Source: CAZSSM01 sp964609385 | Lineage (GTDB): Bacteria > Planctomycetota > Planctomycetia > Isosphaerales > Isosphaeraceae | DNA length: 32,542 nucleotides | Assembly: GCA_964609385.1 (NCBI GenBank) | Contig: CAZSSM010000075.1 | Span: 1 to 32,542 of the forward strand | Direction: 5' to 3' | Part shown: one piece after another, positions 24,434 to 32,488 of the stretch | Layout: the number at the start of each line of letters is the position of its first letter | Position numbering within the stretch: position 1 is the first letter of the stretch | Notes under the pieces: model-generated | The model's database searches: none | Seen by the model: only the letters and a program-made list of their open reading frames with translations | Told to the model about the DNA's origin: nothing | Translations under genes and position numbers: made by a program

Positions 24434-25807
24434 GCGCTGGATCCTCTGAGCCACGTCGCGGTAAGCGAAGTTGTTGGCGGCGACCTCGTTGAAGAACTCC
24501 TCGGCCTGGTTGAGGTCGCCACGGGCCTCGGCCAGGCATCCGAGCCGATAGTTCAGCTCGTTGCGGTGGGTCTCATCATCGGGCGGACAGGCCTTGAGGG
24601 CATCGGCATAACAACGCTCGGCCAGTTTGGGGTTGCGGGTCTGCTCGAAGCAAGTGCCGGCCTGGACGAGCGCGTCGACCTTAAGTTCGGGATCGTGGCG
24701 GGCCTGCTGGTACTCGGGGATGGCCTCTTGGTAGGCACCGGCCTGCTGGTGGAGTTGGCCGAGCTGGAAGTGGAGTTGGGCGTTGTCGGGATCGGCCTTG
24801 ATCTCACGTCGGAGTTCGCGAACCTGATGCTCGCGGAGTAGTTGGCGGGCCTGCTCGAGCTTGGCGCGGGCTTCGGGGTCATCGGGCTCCTGCTCGAGCT
24901 TGCCGGTCCAGTGACGGACGGCCCGCTGGATCCGCTCGGTCTGGATCTGACCGTGATTGCGAATGAGTCGTGTGTCTCTGGGGGCGACCTTCAGGGCGGC
25001 CGTCAAGATCTTCTCGGCTTGATCGAGCTGGCCGGCCCGCTGCTGGTGCTCGGCCCAGCCCAGGTAGGCCCCGATGTCTTGCGGGTCAGCCTCGATCCGG
25101 CTCCGGAACCGCTGCTCAGGCGTTTGCTCGGGATCGGCGGGTGAGTCCTCGGCCGCTTCGTTGTGAGCAGCCGCCTCAGCGCTAAATCGACGGGCCATGC
25201 CCTGCTGGAGGCCGGCCCGGTCGATCGTCTCGCTGGCGGCCAGGGAGCGAACCTTGTTGTTGGCCTCGTCGTCATCAGGCTTGAGCTTGCGGACTTGCTC
25301 CCAACAGAAGATCGCCTTGGACCAATTCTTGTTCAACTCATGAGCACGGGCCAAGGCGCGGAAGAAGGCGACGTCTTCACCGGCCTGGCCGGCGACGGAC
25401 TCCAGGACCCAGAGGGCGATCTCGGAATATTCCAGGCGTCCCGAGACTTCGCTGGCATCGATGGCCGCGGCGACGTCCCAAGGATTCAGGGCGAAGACCT
25501 CCTCGCAGAGCGCCAAGGCCTCGGACCAGTGCTTTCGGGTCTTGGCAGTCCGGATCCGAATCCGGAGCGGCTGCAGCCGAGCCCCGACGAGCCGACCGAC
25601 CTTCGACGGGTCGTTCTGAAAGCCTCGACGCTGGGCGCTCCGAAGCGCTTGGCGGTAGACCAGTGTCCCCGGAAACAGGTCGATGGCCTGTCGATACATC
25701 TCCGCGGCGTAATCGAGGTTGCCGCTGACCAGCGCATCGTTGCCCCGCTGGAACAGGGCCTCGGCACGCTGCTGGCTCCGGACTTGGCTCTCGGTTGGGG
25801 AACTCAT
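24410..25807 (-). CDS. Tetratricopeptide-repeat protein
   Basis: 465 residues, soluble, with no signal peptide or membrane helix. Repeats of the TPR type run along most of the length: ALFQRGNDALVSGNLDYAAE, AEMYRQAIDLFP, YLGWAEHQQRAGQLDQAEKI, LHFQLGQLHQQAGAYQEAI, VQAGTCFEQTRNPKLAERCY and LGCLAEARGDLNQAEEFFNE. A basic linker near residues 80-95 (RIRIRTAKTRKHW) and an acidic linker near 225 separate the groups. It is probably a cytoplasmic scaffold for protein interactions. Similar TPR proteins sit next to ribosomal genes in planctomycetes (recollection, not checked). It may share transcript with rpsT downstream. Confidence 0.87.
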   Translation of the reverse strand: MSSPTESQVRSQQRAEALFQRGNDALVSGNLDYAAEMYRQAIDLFPGTLVYRQALRSAQRRGFQNDPSKVGRLVGARLQPLRIRIRTAKTRKHWSEALALCEEVFALNPWDVAAAIDASEVSGRLEYSEIALWVLESVAGQAGEDVAFFRALARAHELNKNWSKAIFCWEQVRKLKPDDDEANNKVRSLAASETIDRAGLQQGMARRFSAEAAAHNEAAEDSPADPEQTPEQRFRSRIEADPQDIGAYLGWAEHQQRAGQLDQAEKILTAALKVAPRDTRLIRNHGQIQTERIQRAVRHWTGKLEQEPDDPEARAKLEQARQLLREHQVRELRREIKADPDNAQLHFQLGQLHQQAGAYQEAIPEYQQARHDPELKVDALVQAGTCFEQTRNPKLAERCYADALKACPPDDETHRNELNYRLGCLAEARGDLNQAEEFFNEVAANNFAYRDVAQRIQRLQNSADS

Positions 25808-26168
25808 CGCGGGGCTTCAGTGTGGATTGGGGGACGCTCAGGAGGCAGACTTGAGGCGCACGGGCCATAGATCGATCGCGAAGACGGACATGTGTCGAGC
25901 GATCCCGACGATCACCACGACGACGATCTTCTCAATCATACGCGACCCGAACGGCCGATCGAGACCGAACTCCGCTGGCCCGTCGGGACCGGCTCGATTA
26001 TGATACCATGGAGATCTTGATCGATTCCCTCAGTTTTCCAGACGTCGTCCCCCGACGTCCGCAGTATCGCCGCCGGGTGCGGGCCGCGTCGGCCCCAATC
26101 CGAGAGTCTCCAAGGCTCTCCCACCAGCCAACCGTGCGGCCATCCCCAGTTCGTCTCGGGAGTTGTTC
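25808..26168. other. Divergent TPR/infA intergenic region
   Basis: 361 bases without a gene. It contains TATGAT at 25999-26004 on the plus strand, a fair -10 for infA with no good -35 at 17-18 bases, and a TATGAT on the minus strand near 25937-25942 that could serve the TPR gene. The infA leader would be about 155 bases long. Confidence 0.4.
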
Positions 26169-26393
26169 GTGGCCAAAGAGGAAGCGGTACGCACCGAGGG
26201 TCGGGTGGTCGAAGCCCTGCCCAACACGCAGTTTCTTGTCGAGTTGGAGGAGCCGGCCGGCCACCGTGTGCTGGCCCACATCGCCGGGAAGATGCGGAAG
26301 AATTTCATCCGGATCGTCCCCGGCGACCGGGTCACCGTCGAGATCACTCCCTACGACGTGACCAAGGGACGCATCGTCTATCGCGAGCGTTGA
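26169..26393 (+). CDS. infA: Translation initiation factor IF-1
   Basis: 74 residues from a GTG at 26169, chosen because GGGAG lies six bases upstream and this gives the usual MAKEEA- start. OB-fold of IF-1: EGRVVEALPNTQFLVEL, VLAHIAGKMRKNFIRI, PGDRVTVEITPYDVTKGRI and terminal VYRER. IF-1 binds the 30S A site at initiation. Length and motifs are normal. It stands alone, not in a ribosomal protein operon. Confidence 0.96.
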   Translation: MAKEEAVRTEGRVVEALPNTQFLVELEEPAGHRVLAHIAGKMRKNFIRIVPGDRVTVEITPYDVTKGRIVYRER

Positions 26394-26483
26394 GCACCTG
26401 CCCCACCTGATTCCTCCAGGCGAAGCTGGCGGCCTCGACGCATGAGCGTGGACCGTCCGGATCTCCCTGCGCATTCCCGTCTC

Positions 26484-26543
26484 TGAGATCTCATGCCTCG
26501 ATATCTGATGTGACATCAGTCCCGGTCGAACTGCGATCGGGAC
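26484..26543. terminator. Palindrome-rich terminator region between infA and the oxidoreductase
   Basis: Three perfect or near-perfect palindromes within 60 bases: TGAGATCTCA (26484-26493), CTGATGT-G-ACATCAG (26505-26519), and a 10-base-pair stem GTCCCGGTCG/CGATCGGGAC with a five-base loop (26519-26543, one G-T pair). The last is a good hairpin in both directions and lies between convergent genes, so a bidirectional terminator is likely. No T-run. Confidence 0.5.
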
Positions 26544-26602
26544 CGATGATCCTCCGACTCGACCGAGCGCATCGAAGGGACGCTCGGCCGATCGTCCGAA
26601 CC

Positions 26603-27937
26603 TCAGACCTCAATCTTCCAAGGAGCGCGCATCGGTCGGCTGAGCATGGCATTGGCCGCCGAATCGTTGACGAACTGCTCGGTCGTCGGATCCCACTCGA
26701 GCCGACGATCCATGTGCATGGCAATGTTGCCGAGGTGGCAGACGGTCACCGAACGGTGGCCGATCTCGACGTCACAGATCGGCCGTTCGCCGCTGCGGAC
26801 ACAGTCGATGAAGTTGCCCATGTGGCTGTTGGTGACCGTGTAGAGCTTCTCGGCGTCCTCGGGCAGCGGCTCCTCGAGCAGCCGGGGATCACTGGCCTCG
26901 ATCTCACCTCGGCTCACGAAGATCCAGCCCTCCTCGCCGATCAGCTTGACCCCGTTGTCGCCACCGGACTGGCAGAGCACTTCGGTCCCATCGGCGTACT
27001 CGAACCGGACGCGGAAGTTCTTGTACCAGTTGTAGCAGTTCGGCAAACGGACCGCGGGGGTCTTCTCCAGGACCTCGACGGCGACCGGGCCGCTGCCGTC
27101 CATGCCAAGGGCCCATTGCGCGATGTCGTTGTGGTGGGCGCCCCAGTCGGTCATCTTGCCGCCGGAGTAGGCGAACCACCAGCGGAACTCATAGTGGCAA
27201 CGTTCCTTGATGTAGCCCACGTAGGGGGTCGGCCCTAGCCAGAGGTTCCAGTCCAACTCCGAAGGCGGCGCTTCGACGTTGAACGGACCGGCCTGCGGAT
27301 TCGCCCCGATCCGCGTCTCGATCGTCGAGATCTTACCCAGACGCCCGTTGCGGACCAGCTCGCAGGCTAAGCGGAACTTGCCGCCCATTTCGCTCCGCTG
27401 CTGGCTGCCGGTCTGGAAGATGGTGTCGTTGGACCGAGCCACCTGGACCATCGACTTGCCTTCGTCGATGGTCAGCGTCAAGGGCTTCTCGCAGTAGACC
27501 TGCTTGCCCTTCTTCATCGCCTCGATCGCGATCAGGGCGTGCCAGTGGTCCGGCGTGACGATCGTGACCGCGTCGATGTCGTCGCGATCGAGCAACTCGC
27601 GGAAGTCGTTGTACTGTTCGACCTTATCCTCGCCGCCCAGTTCCTCGGCGCCCTTGCGGCGGTGGTTGGCATCGACGTCACAGACGGCGACGAACTCGAC
27701 GCCGTTCTGTCTCAAGGCCGCTTTGGCCACCGGGATCCCCCGCGAACCGGTGCCGATCGCCCCCATCCGGATCGTGTCGTTGGGCCCGATCGTGCGGCGA
27801 CGCGCCGGCTCGGCTTCCAGGTAGGCCGCTTGGCTCCGACGTGCGAACCAGGCCGGGACGCCGGCTGCCACGCCCGCACCGACCAGCGAACGCTCCAGGA
27901 AGCCGCGACGCGACAGATTGCCCTGCTCTCCAATCAT
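26603..27937 (-). CDS. Tat-exported Gfo/Idh/MocA-family oxidoreductase
   Basis: 444 residues. The N-terminus carries a twin-arginine signal (NLSRRGFLERSLVGAGVAAG), so the folded enzyme is exported. Then the Rossmann fold (IRMGAIGTGSRGIPVAKAAL, VEFVAVCDVDANHR) and the family's EKP motif (GKQVYCEKPLTLTIDEGKSM). A C-terminal half with IETRIGANPQ, WNLWLGPTPYV and WWFAYSGGKMTDWGAHHNDI holds the putative active-site histidine in GAHHNDIAQW. Substrate is probably a sugar or inositol, with NAD(P). Such secreted paralogues are numerous in planctomycetes. A possible -10 (ACTATA in plus orientation at 28045-28050) lies about 110 bases upstream. Confidence 0.93.
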   Translation of the reverse strand: MIGEQGNLSRRGFLERSLVGAGVAAGVPAWFARRSQAAYLEAEPARRRTIGPNDTIRMGAIGTGSRGIPVAKAALRQNGVEFVAVCDVDANHRRKGAEELGGEDKVEQYNDFRELLDRDDIDAVTIVTPDHWHALIAIEAMKKGKQVYCEKPLTLTIDEGKSMVQVARSNDTIFQTGSQQRSEMGGKFRLACELVRNGRLGKISTIETRIGANPQAGPFNVEAPPSELDWNLWLGPTPYVGYIKERCHYEFRWWFAYSGGKMTDWGAHHNDIAQWALGMDGSGPVAVEVLEKTPAVRLPNCYNWYKNFRVRFEYADGTEVLCQSGGDNGVKLIGEEGWIFVSRGEIEASDPRLLEEPLPEDAEKLYTVTNSHMGNFIDCVRSGERPICDVEIGHRSVTVCHLGNIAMHMDRRLEWDPTTEQFVNDSAANAMLSRPMRAPWKIEV

Positions 27938-28151
27938 CGGTCAACCGCCTTCGTACTCAAAGGATCGACAAACGTTGAGGAAGTGACTCGTGGTCTCGGA
28001 CCGGGACCTGGCCCTCGGACGCGTCCCGGCCTCCGCCGAGTTTCACTATACCTGCATCGGACGGACCCGGAAACGACATCGCCCGCTTTGTCGGCTTTCT
28101 CCATCATCCAAAGGCCCAGCGATCCCCGACGGCCGACCCGCCCGGATCGGC
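27938..28151. promoter_or_regulatory. Gap upstream of the oxidoreductase gene
   Basis: 214 bases between the DUF427 gene and the oxidoreductase, both on the minus strand. TATAGT on the minus strand (28050-28045) is a strong -10 match without a clear -35. A promoter for the oxidoreductase here is plausible, so it need not be part of the sulfatase-DUF427 operon. Confidence 0.3.
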
Positions 28152-28514
28152 TCAACCGCCCACGACGACCTCATCGACACGGTCTGGGTAGAAGGCCAGG
28201 TGGTCCTTGATCGCGGCGACCTCCGGGATCGGCTCTTCGTAGCACCAGGCCGCGTCGATCGCGTTCTTGTCCCCGACCTGGAAGCTGAAGTAGGTCGCCT
28301 CACCCTTAAACGGGCAGGTGGACCGCGTCTCGCTCCGGGTGGCGCGGTCCATCGCGATGTCCTCGCGGGGGACGTAAAGGACCGGGTCCATCCGCCCTTC
28401 GCGGAGCCAGCGCGCCTGGCTCGACCGGGCGATCTCCGAGCCGGCCAGCAGGACCCGGACCTCCTCGGCGCAGGGCTCGATCGTGATCCGATGGGCGGGG
28501 TTGCTCGTCGTCAC
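28152..28514 (-). CDS. DUF427 domain protein
   Basis: 120 residues from a GTG at 28514 that overlaps the sulfatase stop (GTGA), with GGAG seven bases upstream, so it is translated together with the sulfatase. The DUF427 pattern is intact: HRITIEPCAEEVRVLLAG, VLYVPREDIAMDRATRSE, then STCPFKGEATYFSF and the end DAAWCYEEPIPEVAAIKDHL followed by FYPDRVD. It is a small beta-rich fold of unknown activity. It has no signal peptide, unlike the exported sulfatase, so the pair is made together but acts in different compartments. Confidence 0.92.
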   Translation of the reverse strand: MTTSNPAHRITIEPCAEEVRVLLAGSEIARSSQARWLREGRMDPVLYVPREDIAMDRATRSETRSTCPFKGEATYFSFQVGDKNAIDAAWCYEEPIPEVAAIKDHLAFYPDRVDEVVVGG

Positions 28515-30055
28515 TGGGATTCTCCAGGCTTGATGGTGTTCGATGGTGTTGGGGTCGATCTGGACTCCGGTTCGGGCTGGCGGCCCCAGCGTTGATGGAG
28601 CAGGCGGGTGAGCCGCTCGACGGTCGGGGCCAGTTCGGGACGCTCGGCCAGGTTGGCCTGCTCCAGCGGGTCGACCTGATGGTCGAAGAGCATCCGGCCC
28701 TGATAACGACCTGCCCCGTTCCGATCATGGTATTCGCTGTACCGGTAGCGGTCGGTCCGGACCGTATCGCCGCGCCCGTATCGGCCGACCGCCGAGGTCC
28801 TGGCCATCAAGCCGCCCCGCTCGGTCTCCGACCCCACGCCGATCCAAGGGATCAGGCTCGTGCCGGCCAGGTGACCCGGCTTCGACAGGCCGGTCAGGTC
28901 ACAGAGCGTCGGATAGATGTCGATAAACTCGATTAGATCGTCGACCTTCCGATCCTCGGCCACGCCCGGCCCTCGGAGGATCAAGGGCGCCCGCATCGAC
29001 GTCTCATACGTGCAGTGCTTGCACCAGAGCCCGTGGTCGCCCAGGTTCCAGCCGTGATCGCCCCAGAGCACCACGATCGTCTCATCGGCCAGGCCGAGCC
29101 GATCCAGCGCATCGAGCACCAACCCGATCTGCGCATCGGTGTAGCTGACGCAGGCGTAGTATCCATGGATCAAGGTCCGGGCCGACTCCTCGTCGAGCGG
29201 GCCTTTCGCGGGGATTCCGGCGTAGGCGCGGAGTTCGCCCGAGGTATGCAGGGCCGCATCGGGGACGTCGGTGGGTCGCTCGTAAGTCGCCGGCAGTTGG
29301 ATCGATTCGCGGTCGTAGAGGTCCCAGTACCGCTTCGGGGCGACGAACGGCAGGTGCGGCTTGAGGAAGCCGACGGCCAGGAAGAACGGTGCCTCGGCCT
29401 CCGAGAGCTGTTGCAGTTCCTCAACGGCCCGTCGCGCGATCAGGCCATCGGCATAGGTTTCATCGGGCACGTCGATCCCTTCGAAGGCCGGGCCCCGACC
29501 TCGACGACCCAGCTCCTGATTTCGACGCCTATGCAGTCGGGCGTTGGCCGGATCGGCGTAGTTGGGCACTTGGGGCCTCCAAGGCTCCTCCGACCAGCCG
29601 TCGCGGTCGTCCTCGCGGAAGTGGTAGACCTTGCCCAGCGAGACGGTCGTATATCCGTGACGCAACAGATGGGCGTTGAGGGTGACGACCCCGGGCGCGT
29701 CCTCGTCGGCCCGCGCGGTGTATCCCACGCACCGGTCCGGACGCGGGCGCAGGCCGGTCATGCGGCTCGCCCGCGACGCCCCACAAACCGCCACCATGCA
29801 GTAGGACCGATCGCAGACCACGCCCCCCGAAGCCATCCGATCGATGTTCGGCGTGATCATGTGAGACTGACCGTAACATCCCAGCTCCGGTCGCAGGTCG
29901 TCGACCGCGAAGAACAGGATGTTCGGTCGCGACCCTTGGGCTTGGTCGGCCGCTCGGCCGTTTGGAGCCATCGCTGCGAAGACGAGCAGGGTCGGGATGA
30001 GGACGTGGACGACCGCGCGGAAGGGTCGACGCTTCGGGACGGGTGGGCGAATCAT
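28511..30055 (-). CDS. Exported sulfatase, iduronate-2-sulfatase-like
   Basis: 514 residues from the ATG at 30055 (AGGA ten bases upstream); an ATG 12 codons earlier lies inside a palindrome. Signal peptide VVHVLIPTLLVFAAMAPNGRA. Alkaline-phosphatase-fold sulfatase: the calcium-binding aspartates D52/D53 in FAVDDLRPELGCYG, the formylglycine site C91 in AVCGASRASRMTG (CxASR in place of CxPSR, accepted by sulfatase-maturing enzymes), then HLLRHGYTTVSLGKVYH, FLKPHLPFVAP, LWGDHGWNLGDHGLW and TYETSMRAPLI. The layout matches the iduronate-2-sulfatase-like group common in planctomycetes that live on sulfated polysaccharides. Needs an anaerobic sulfatase-maturing enzyme encoded elsewhere. Confidence 0.94.
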   Translation of the reverse strand: MIRPPVPKRRPFRAVVHVLIPTLLVFAAMAPNGRAADQAQGSRPNILFFAVDDLRPELGCYGQSHMITPNIDRMASGGVVCDRSYCMVAVCGASRASRMTGLRPRPDRCVGYTARADEDAPGVVTLNAHLLRHGYTTVSLGKVYHFREDDRDGWSEEPWRPQVPNYADPANARLHRRRNQELGRRGRGPAFEGIDVPDETYADGLIARRAVEELQQLSEAEAPFFLAVGFLKPHLPFVAPKRYWDLYDRESIQLPATYERPTDVPDAALHTSGELRAYAGIPAKGPLDEESARTLIHGYYACVSYTDAQIGLVLDALDRLGLADETIVVLWGDHGWNLGDHGLWCKHCTYETSMRAPLILRGPGVAEDRKVDDLIEFIDIYPTLCDLTGLSKPGHLAGTSLIPWIGVGSETERGGLMARTSAVGRYGRGDTVRTDRYRYSEYHDRNGAGRYQGRMLFDHQVDPLEQANLAERPELAPTVERLTRLLHQRWGRQPEPESRSTPTPSNTIKPGESQ

Positions 30056-30490
30056 GGCCGGGTGATCCTCAGAGAAATGAGATCCTATCATGGGTGGATC
30101 TCAGGGCGCCTTGATGACGAAACCGACCCATCATCGCAGATCGATCGCCCGTTGGCGAGGCCCCCGCAAGCTCGGCCCGTCGGCGACTTTCCGGCCCTTT
30201 TTACCCATCGATCCAGGGTCTTAGGTGAACTGAACCGAACGAACACGACATCACAGCGCAGCGTGAACGACCGCGACCGGTCCCATGAAGACTGGCCGAC
30301 ATATGGTGCTTTGGATCCCAAGTTATCAAAGAGCCCGCTCTCCCAGGCGGTTTGACCGACATCGGCTCTTGCGCTCCGGCGCCTCGGGCTCGCGAGGGAT
30401 CGTCGACCGTCCGGGCCCCGGTCTGGGGCGAGTCGGGTCGCGTCGATCGATGGACATGGCAGCGTACCGCTTACGAGGCGCCCCCGTTGG
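30056..30490. other. Gap upstream of the sulfatase gene
   Basis: 435 bases with no convincing gene. At 30078-30103 there is a perfect 8-base inverted repeat (TGAGATCC/GGATCTCA, ten-base spacer) in the sulfatase leader, operator-like. The rest shows nothing I can assign; open frames on the plus strand here (e.g. around 30285-30790) are Arg/Ser-rich and look like antisense shadow. Confidence 0.5.
30078..30103. promoter_or_regulatory. Operator-like inverted repeat in the sulfatase leader
   Basis: TGAGATCC at 30078-30085 and GGATCTCA at 30096-30103, arms perfect, centred 35 bases before the sulfatase ATG. The arrangement fits a dimeric repressor site or an mRNA hairpin near the ribosome binding site. 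Confidence 0.4.
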
Positions 30491-31813
30491 CTATTCGCGA
30501 CGCGGCAGCGAACGCCCCGCGTGACAGGTCGCGAAGGCGAGCCCGACCGGCATCGGATCGCTCGGGACGAGACACGTCTTCACTTCGTCAAAGCGTTGAG
30601 CCGCGACACCTAGGATGTCCCGCACGCCACCGTGGAGCGATTGGATTCCCGACCGCCAACACATCGCCAGCCGGATCGGCGCGCGGAGGACCCATCCGAC
30701 CGCTCGGACGACCCGAGATCCGAGCCATCTCAGCGCTCGGCCTACGAGCCATCCGAGCAGGACGACCGTCGCGATCGTCGCTGGGATGATGGGTCGCGAC
30801 CGCTCGAACCAACTCCGACCCGGATCGCCGGGGCGATCGGTCCGGGGCTCGGGGGCGGGCCGTGGCGGTGGCGGGACCAGGAACGTCCCCGTCCCGCAGT
30901 CCGACGCTCCAGCCTCGGGCGATCGTGGTGGTGTTGGAATCGGCGCGACCGGTCCCGACGGACCCGGCGCGTACGGTCGACGACCCGATGCGTCGAGACC
31001 TCCCGATCGCGACGGTTCTGCGAGATCGCGCGGATCAGCCAGTTCGCCGACATCGTCGGATCCGTCGGGATCCTCCGATTCGCCCTCGGGATGTTGGACT
31101 CCTCGGACGGGTCCCCAGACGACCGGCTCGTGGGTGATGTCGTCGAACGGCGGCTTGGCCTCGATCCGCGAGCCCGGCGGCCGATCTGGATCGCGGCTCA
31201 GCTCGATGGTCCGACCGTACTGGTCCACGCCCATCGACGGCCGCTCATAGATATAGATGACCTTCCGGCGCGGGCCGGACGTCTTCTCTTGCAGTTCCTC
31301 GGCGGTCTCGCGATCGAGCGCGCCCCAGTCCGCAGGCTGGGTCCGCTCCAGGTACCAGGCGGCGGCGCGCCAGTCGGTCTCGCCGGCCTCCTGGATCCGG
31401 AGCAGCGCATCCCGCTCGCCGATCAACTGCGCCCGCGTGATCCGCCAGGAGAAGTCGGCCCACGACTCCGACGTCTCCTCGTCATCGACGTCCGCCGACC
31501 CGTCGAGATCGGCAAGGTCGACACCTTCGACCGCACGGGGCTCATCGAAGCGATCCGACCCATCGGGATCATCGAGGTCATCGCCCCAATCCCAATCATC
31601 GTCGACATCGCAGAGCGCATCGTCATCGTCGTCTTCCAGATCGTCATCGTCCCCCTCCTCGGCCTTGCGGGCTTCCTTGCCGCGCTCCATCCAGCTCCGG
31701 AAGGTGGCGGGGGCGATCCCGGCGTGCCGACACGCCTCGCGGATCGACGCGCCGGCCTCGAACGCTTCGACCAGCGCGTCGACGACCCCCTTGGTCCGTT
31801 TCCAGCAATCCAT
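30491..31813 (-). CDS. Terminase small-subunit-like HTH protein with C-terminal membrane anchor
   Basis: 440 residues; GGGAGG precedes the ATG by a few bases. Residues ~7-46 form a helix-turn-helix (VDALVEAFEAGASIREACRH, then AGIAPATFRSWMERGKEA). Residues ~53-115 are extremely acidic (runs of Asp). Residues ~123-164 carry the motif of phage terminase small subunits: ITRAQLIGERDALLRIQEAG then WRAAAWYLERTQPADWG. Residues ~200-340 are a Pro/Asp/Ser-rich linker. One hydrophobic helix follows (IIPATIATVVLLGWLVGRAL, ~341-360), then an Arg/Trp-rich amphipathic stretch (LRWLGSRVVRAVGWVLRAPI). No terminase large subunit or other phage gene is near. Probably a domesticated DNA-binding domain tethered to the membrane; function unknown. 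Confidence 0.75.
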   Translation of the reverse strand: MDCWKRTKGVVDALVEAFEAGASIREACRHAGIAPATFRSWMERGKEARKAEEGDDDDLEDDDDDALCDVDDDWDWGDDLDDPDGSDRFDEPRAVEGVDLADLDGSADVDDEETSESWADFSWRITRAQLIGERDALLRIQEAGETDWRAAAWYLERTQPADWGALDRETAEELQEKTSGPRRKVIYIYERPSMGVDQYGRTIELSRDPDRPPGSRIEAKPPFDDITHEPVVWGPVRGVQHPEGESEDPDGSDDVGELADPRDLAEPSRSGGLDASGRRPYAPGPSGPVAPIPTPPRSPEAGASDCGTGTFLVPPPPRPAPEPRTDRPGDPGRSWFERSRPIIPATIATVVLLGWLVGRALRWLGSRVVRAVGWVLRAPIRLAMCWRSGIQSLHGGVRDILGVAAQRFDEVKTCLVPSDPMPVGLAFATCHAGRSLPRRE

Positions 31814-32217
31814 GACCCTCCCTCAATGGAAGTGATCGCGGCCGAGGCCCCACGCGCCCGATGCGCGCAGAACGCCCCGACCACAAACACCATCAAGGGA
31901 TCGGGCCCCGGCGTTCATGGAGAAATCGCGGGCTCGTTGTGATTGCCCGGAAACCGCCCCCAAGACCCAACGAAGTCCTGCGACCCTCACTCGATGGCCG
32001 TGCAAGGCCGGAGCGTGAGGAAATTGCACTCGGCGCCGTCTTGAGGTGGCCTGGACTGCATCTCGAAGCGTGCGGTCAGGAAAGCTGTCCCGAGACGGCC
32101 GCTCCGCGACTACACAGGCTCGCAGACCGACAGTTTCCAAGTACTCGAAAATATCTTATATATTCATGTGTATCCCAATCTCGTCCAATGTTAACGATCG
32201 CCGCCTTGCCAACCCAC

Positions 32218-32272
32218 CGGGTGGCTGGGGACTGAGACGCGAAGCGGAGCAGACCCCGGTTCTGATGTCTCG
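32218..32272 (+). repeat. REP-like hairpin repeat, copy A
   Basis: Copy A shares its core, from GGTGGCTGGGGACTG to AGACCCCGG, with copies B and C. The copy folds on itself: CTGGGGACTG pairs with CAGACCCCGG (one G-U, one A-A mismatch), with a nested CGC-GAA-GCG hairpin. Similarity to copy C extends on both sides, about 75 bases in all. Confidence 0.75.
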
Positions 32273-32364
32273 ACTCGGACAACCCGGCTCCATGAGGGTG
32301 GGCCAACTCAAACCGAGCGGCCAAACCTACTCCATAACGGTCGGACCATTCAAAACGATTGGCA

Positions 32365-32404
32365 CCGGGGTCTGCTCGCTCTGCTCGCAGTCCCCAGCCA
32401 CCCA
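32365..32404 (-). repeat. REP-like hairpin repeat, copy B (inverted)
   Basis: Read on the minus strand this is the same element (GGTGGCTGGGGACTG...AGACCCCGG), but with a diverged centre (CGAGCAGAGCGAG). The outer stem is unchanged. Head-to-head with copy A across about 105 bases, so the two could pair into a larger hairpin. Confidence 0.72.
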
Positions 32405-32488
32405 TCACGGCTGACAATCGGATTCAATACAATGGAAATAGGTTGGATATAACATCCGCTTATTTTGTTCTCGCTTGGCCGACGGATC

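Noticed and set aside
30352..30789. 145-residue plus-strand frame antisense to the end of the terminase-like gene
   Set aside because: Arg/Ser/Ala-rich shadow composition; the opposite frame has clear domain and TM structure.
32076..32417. 113-residue minus-strand frame across repeats A and B
   Set aside because: It translates the repeats and flanks; no ribosome binding site and no recognisable domain.
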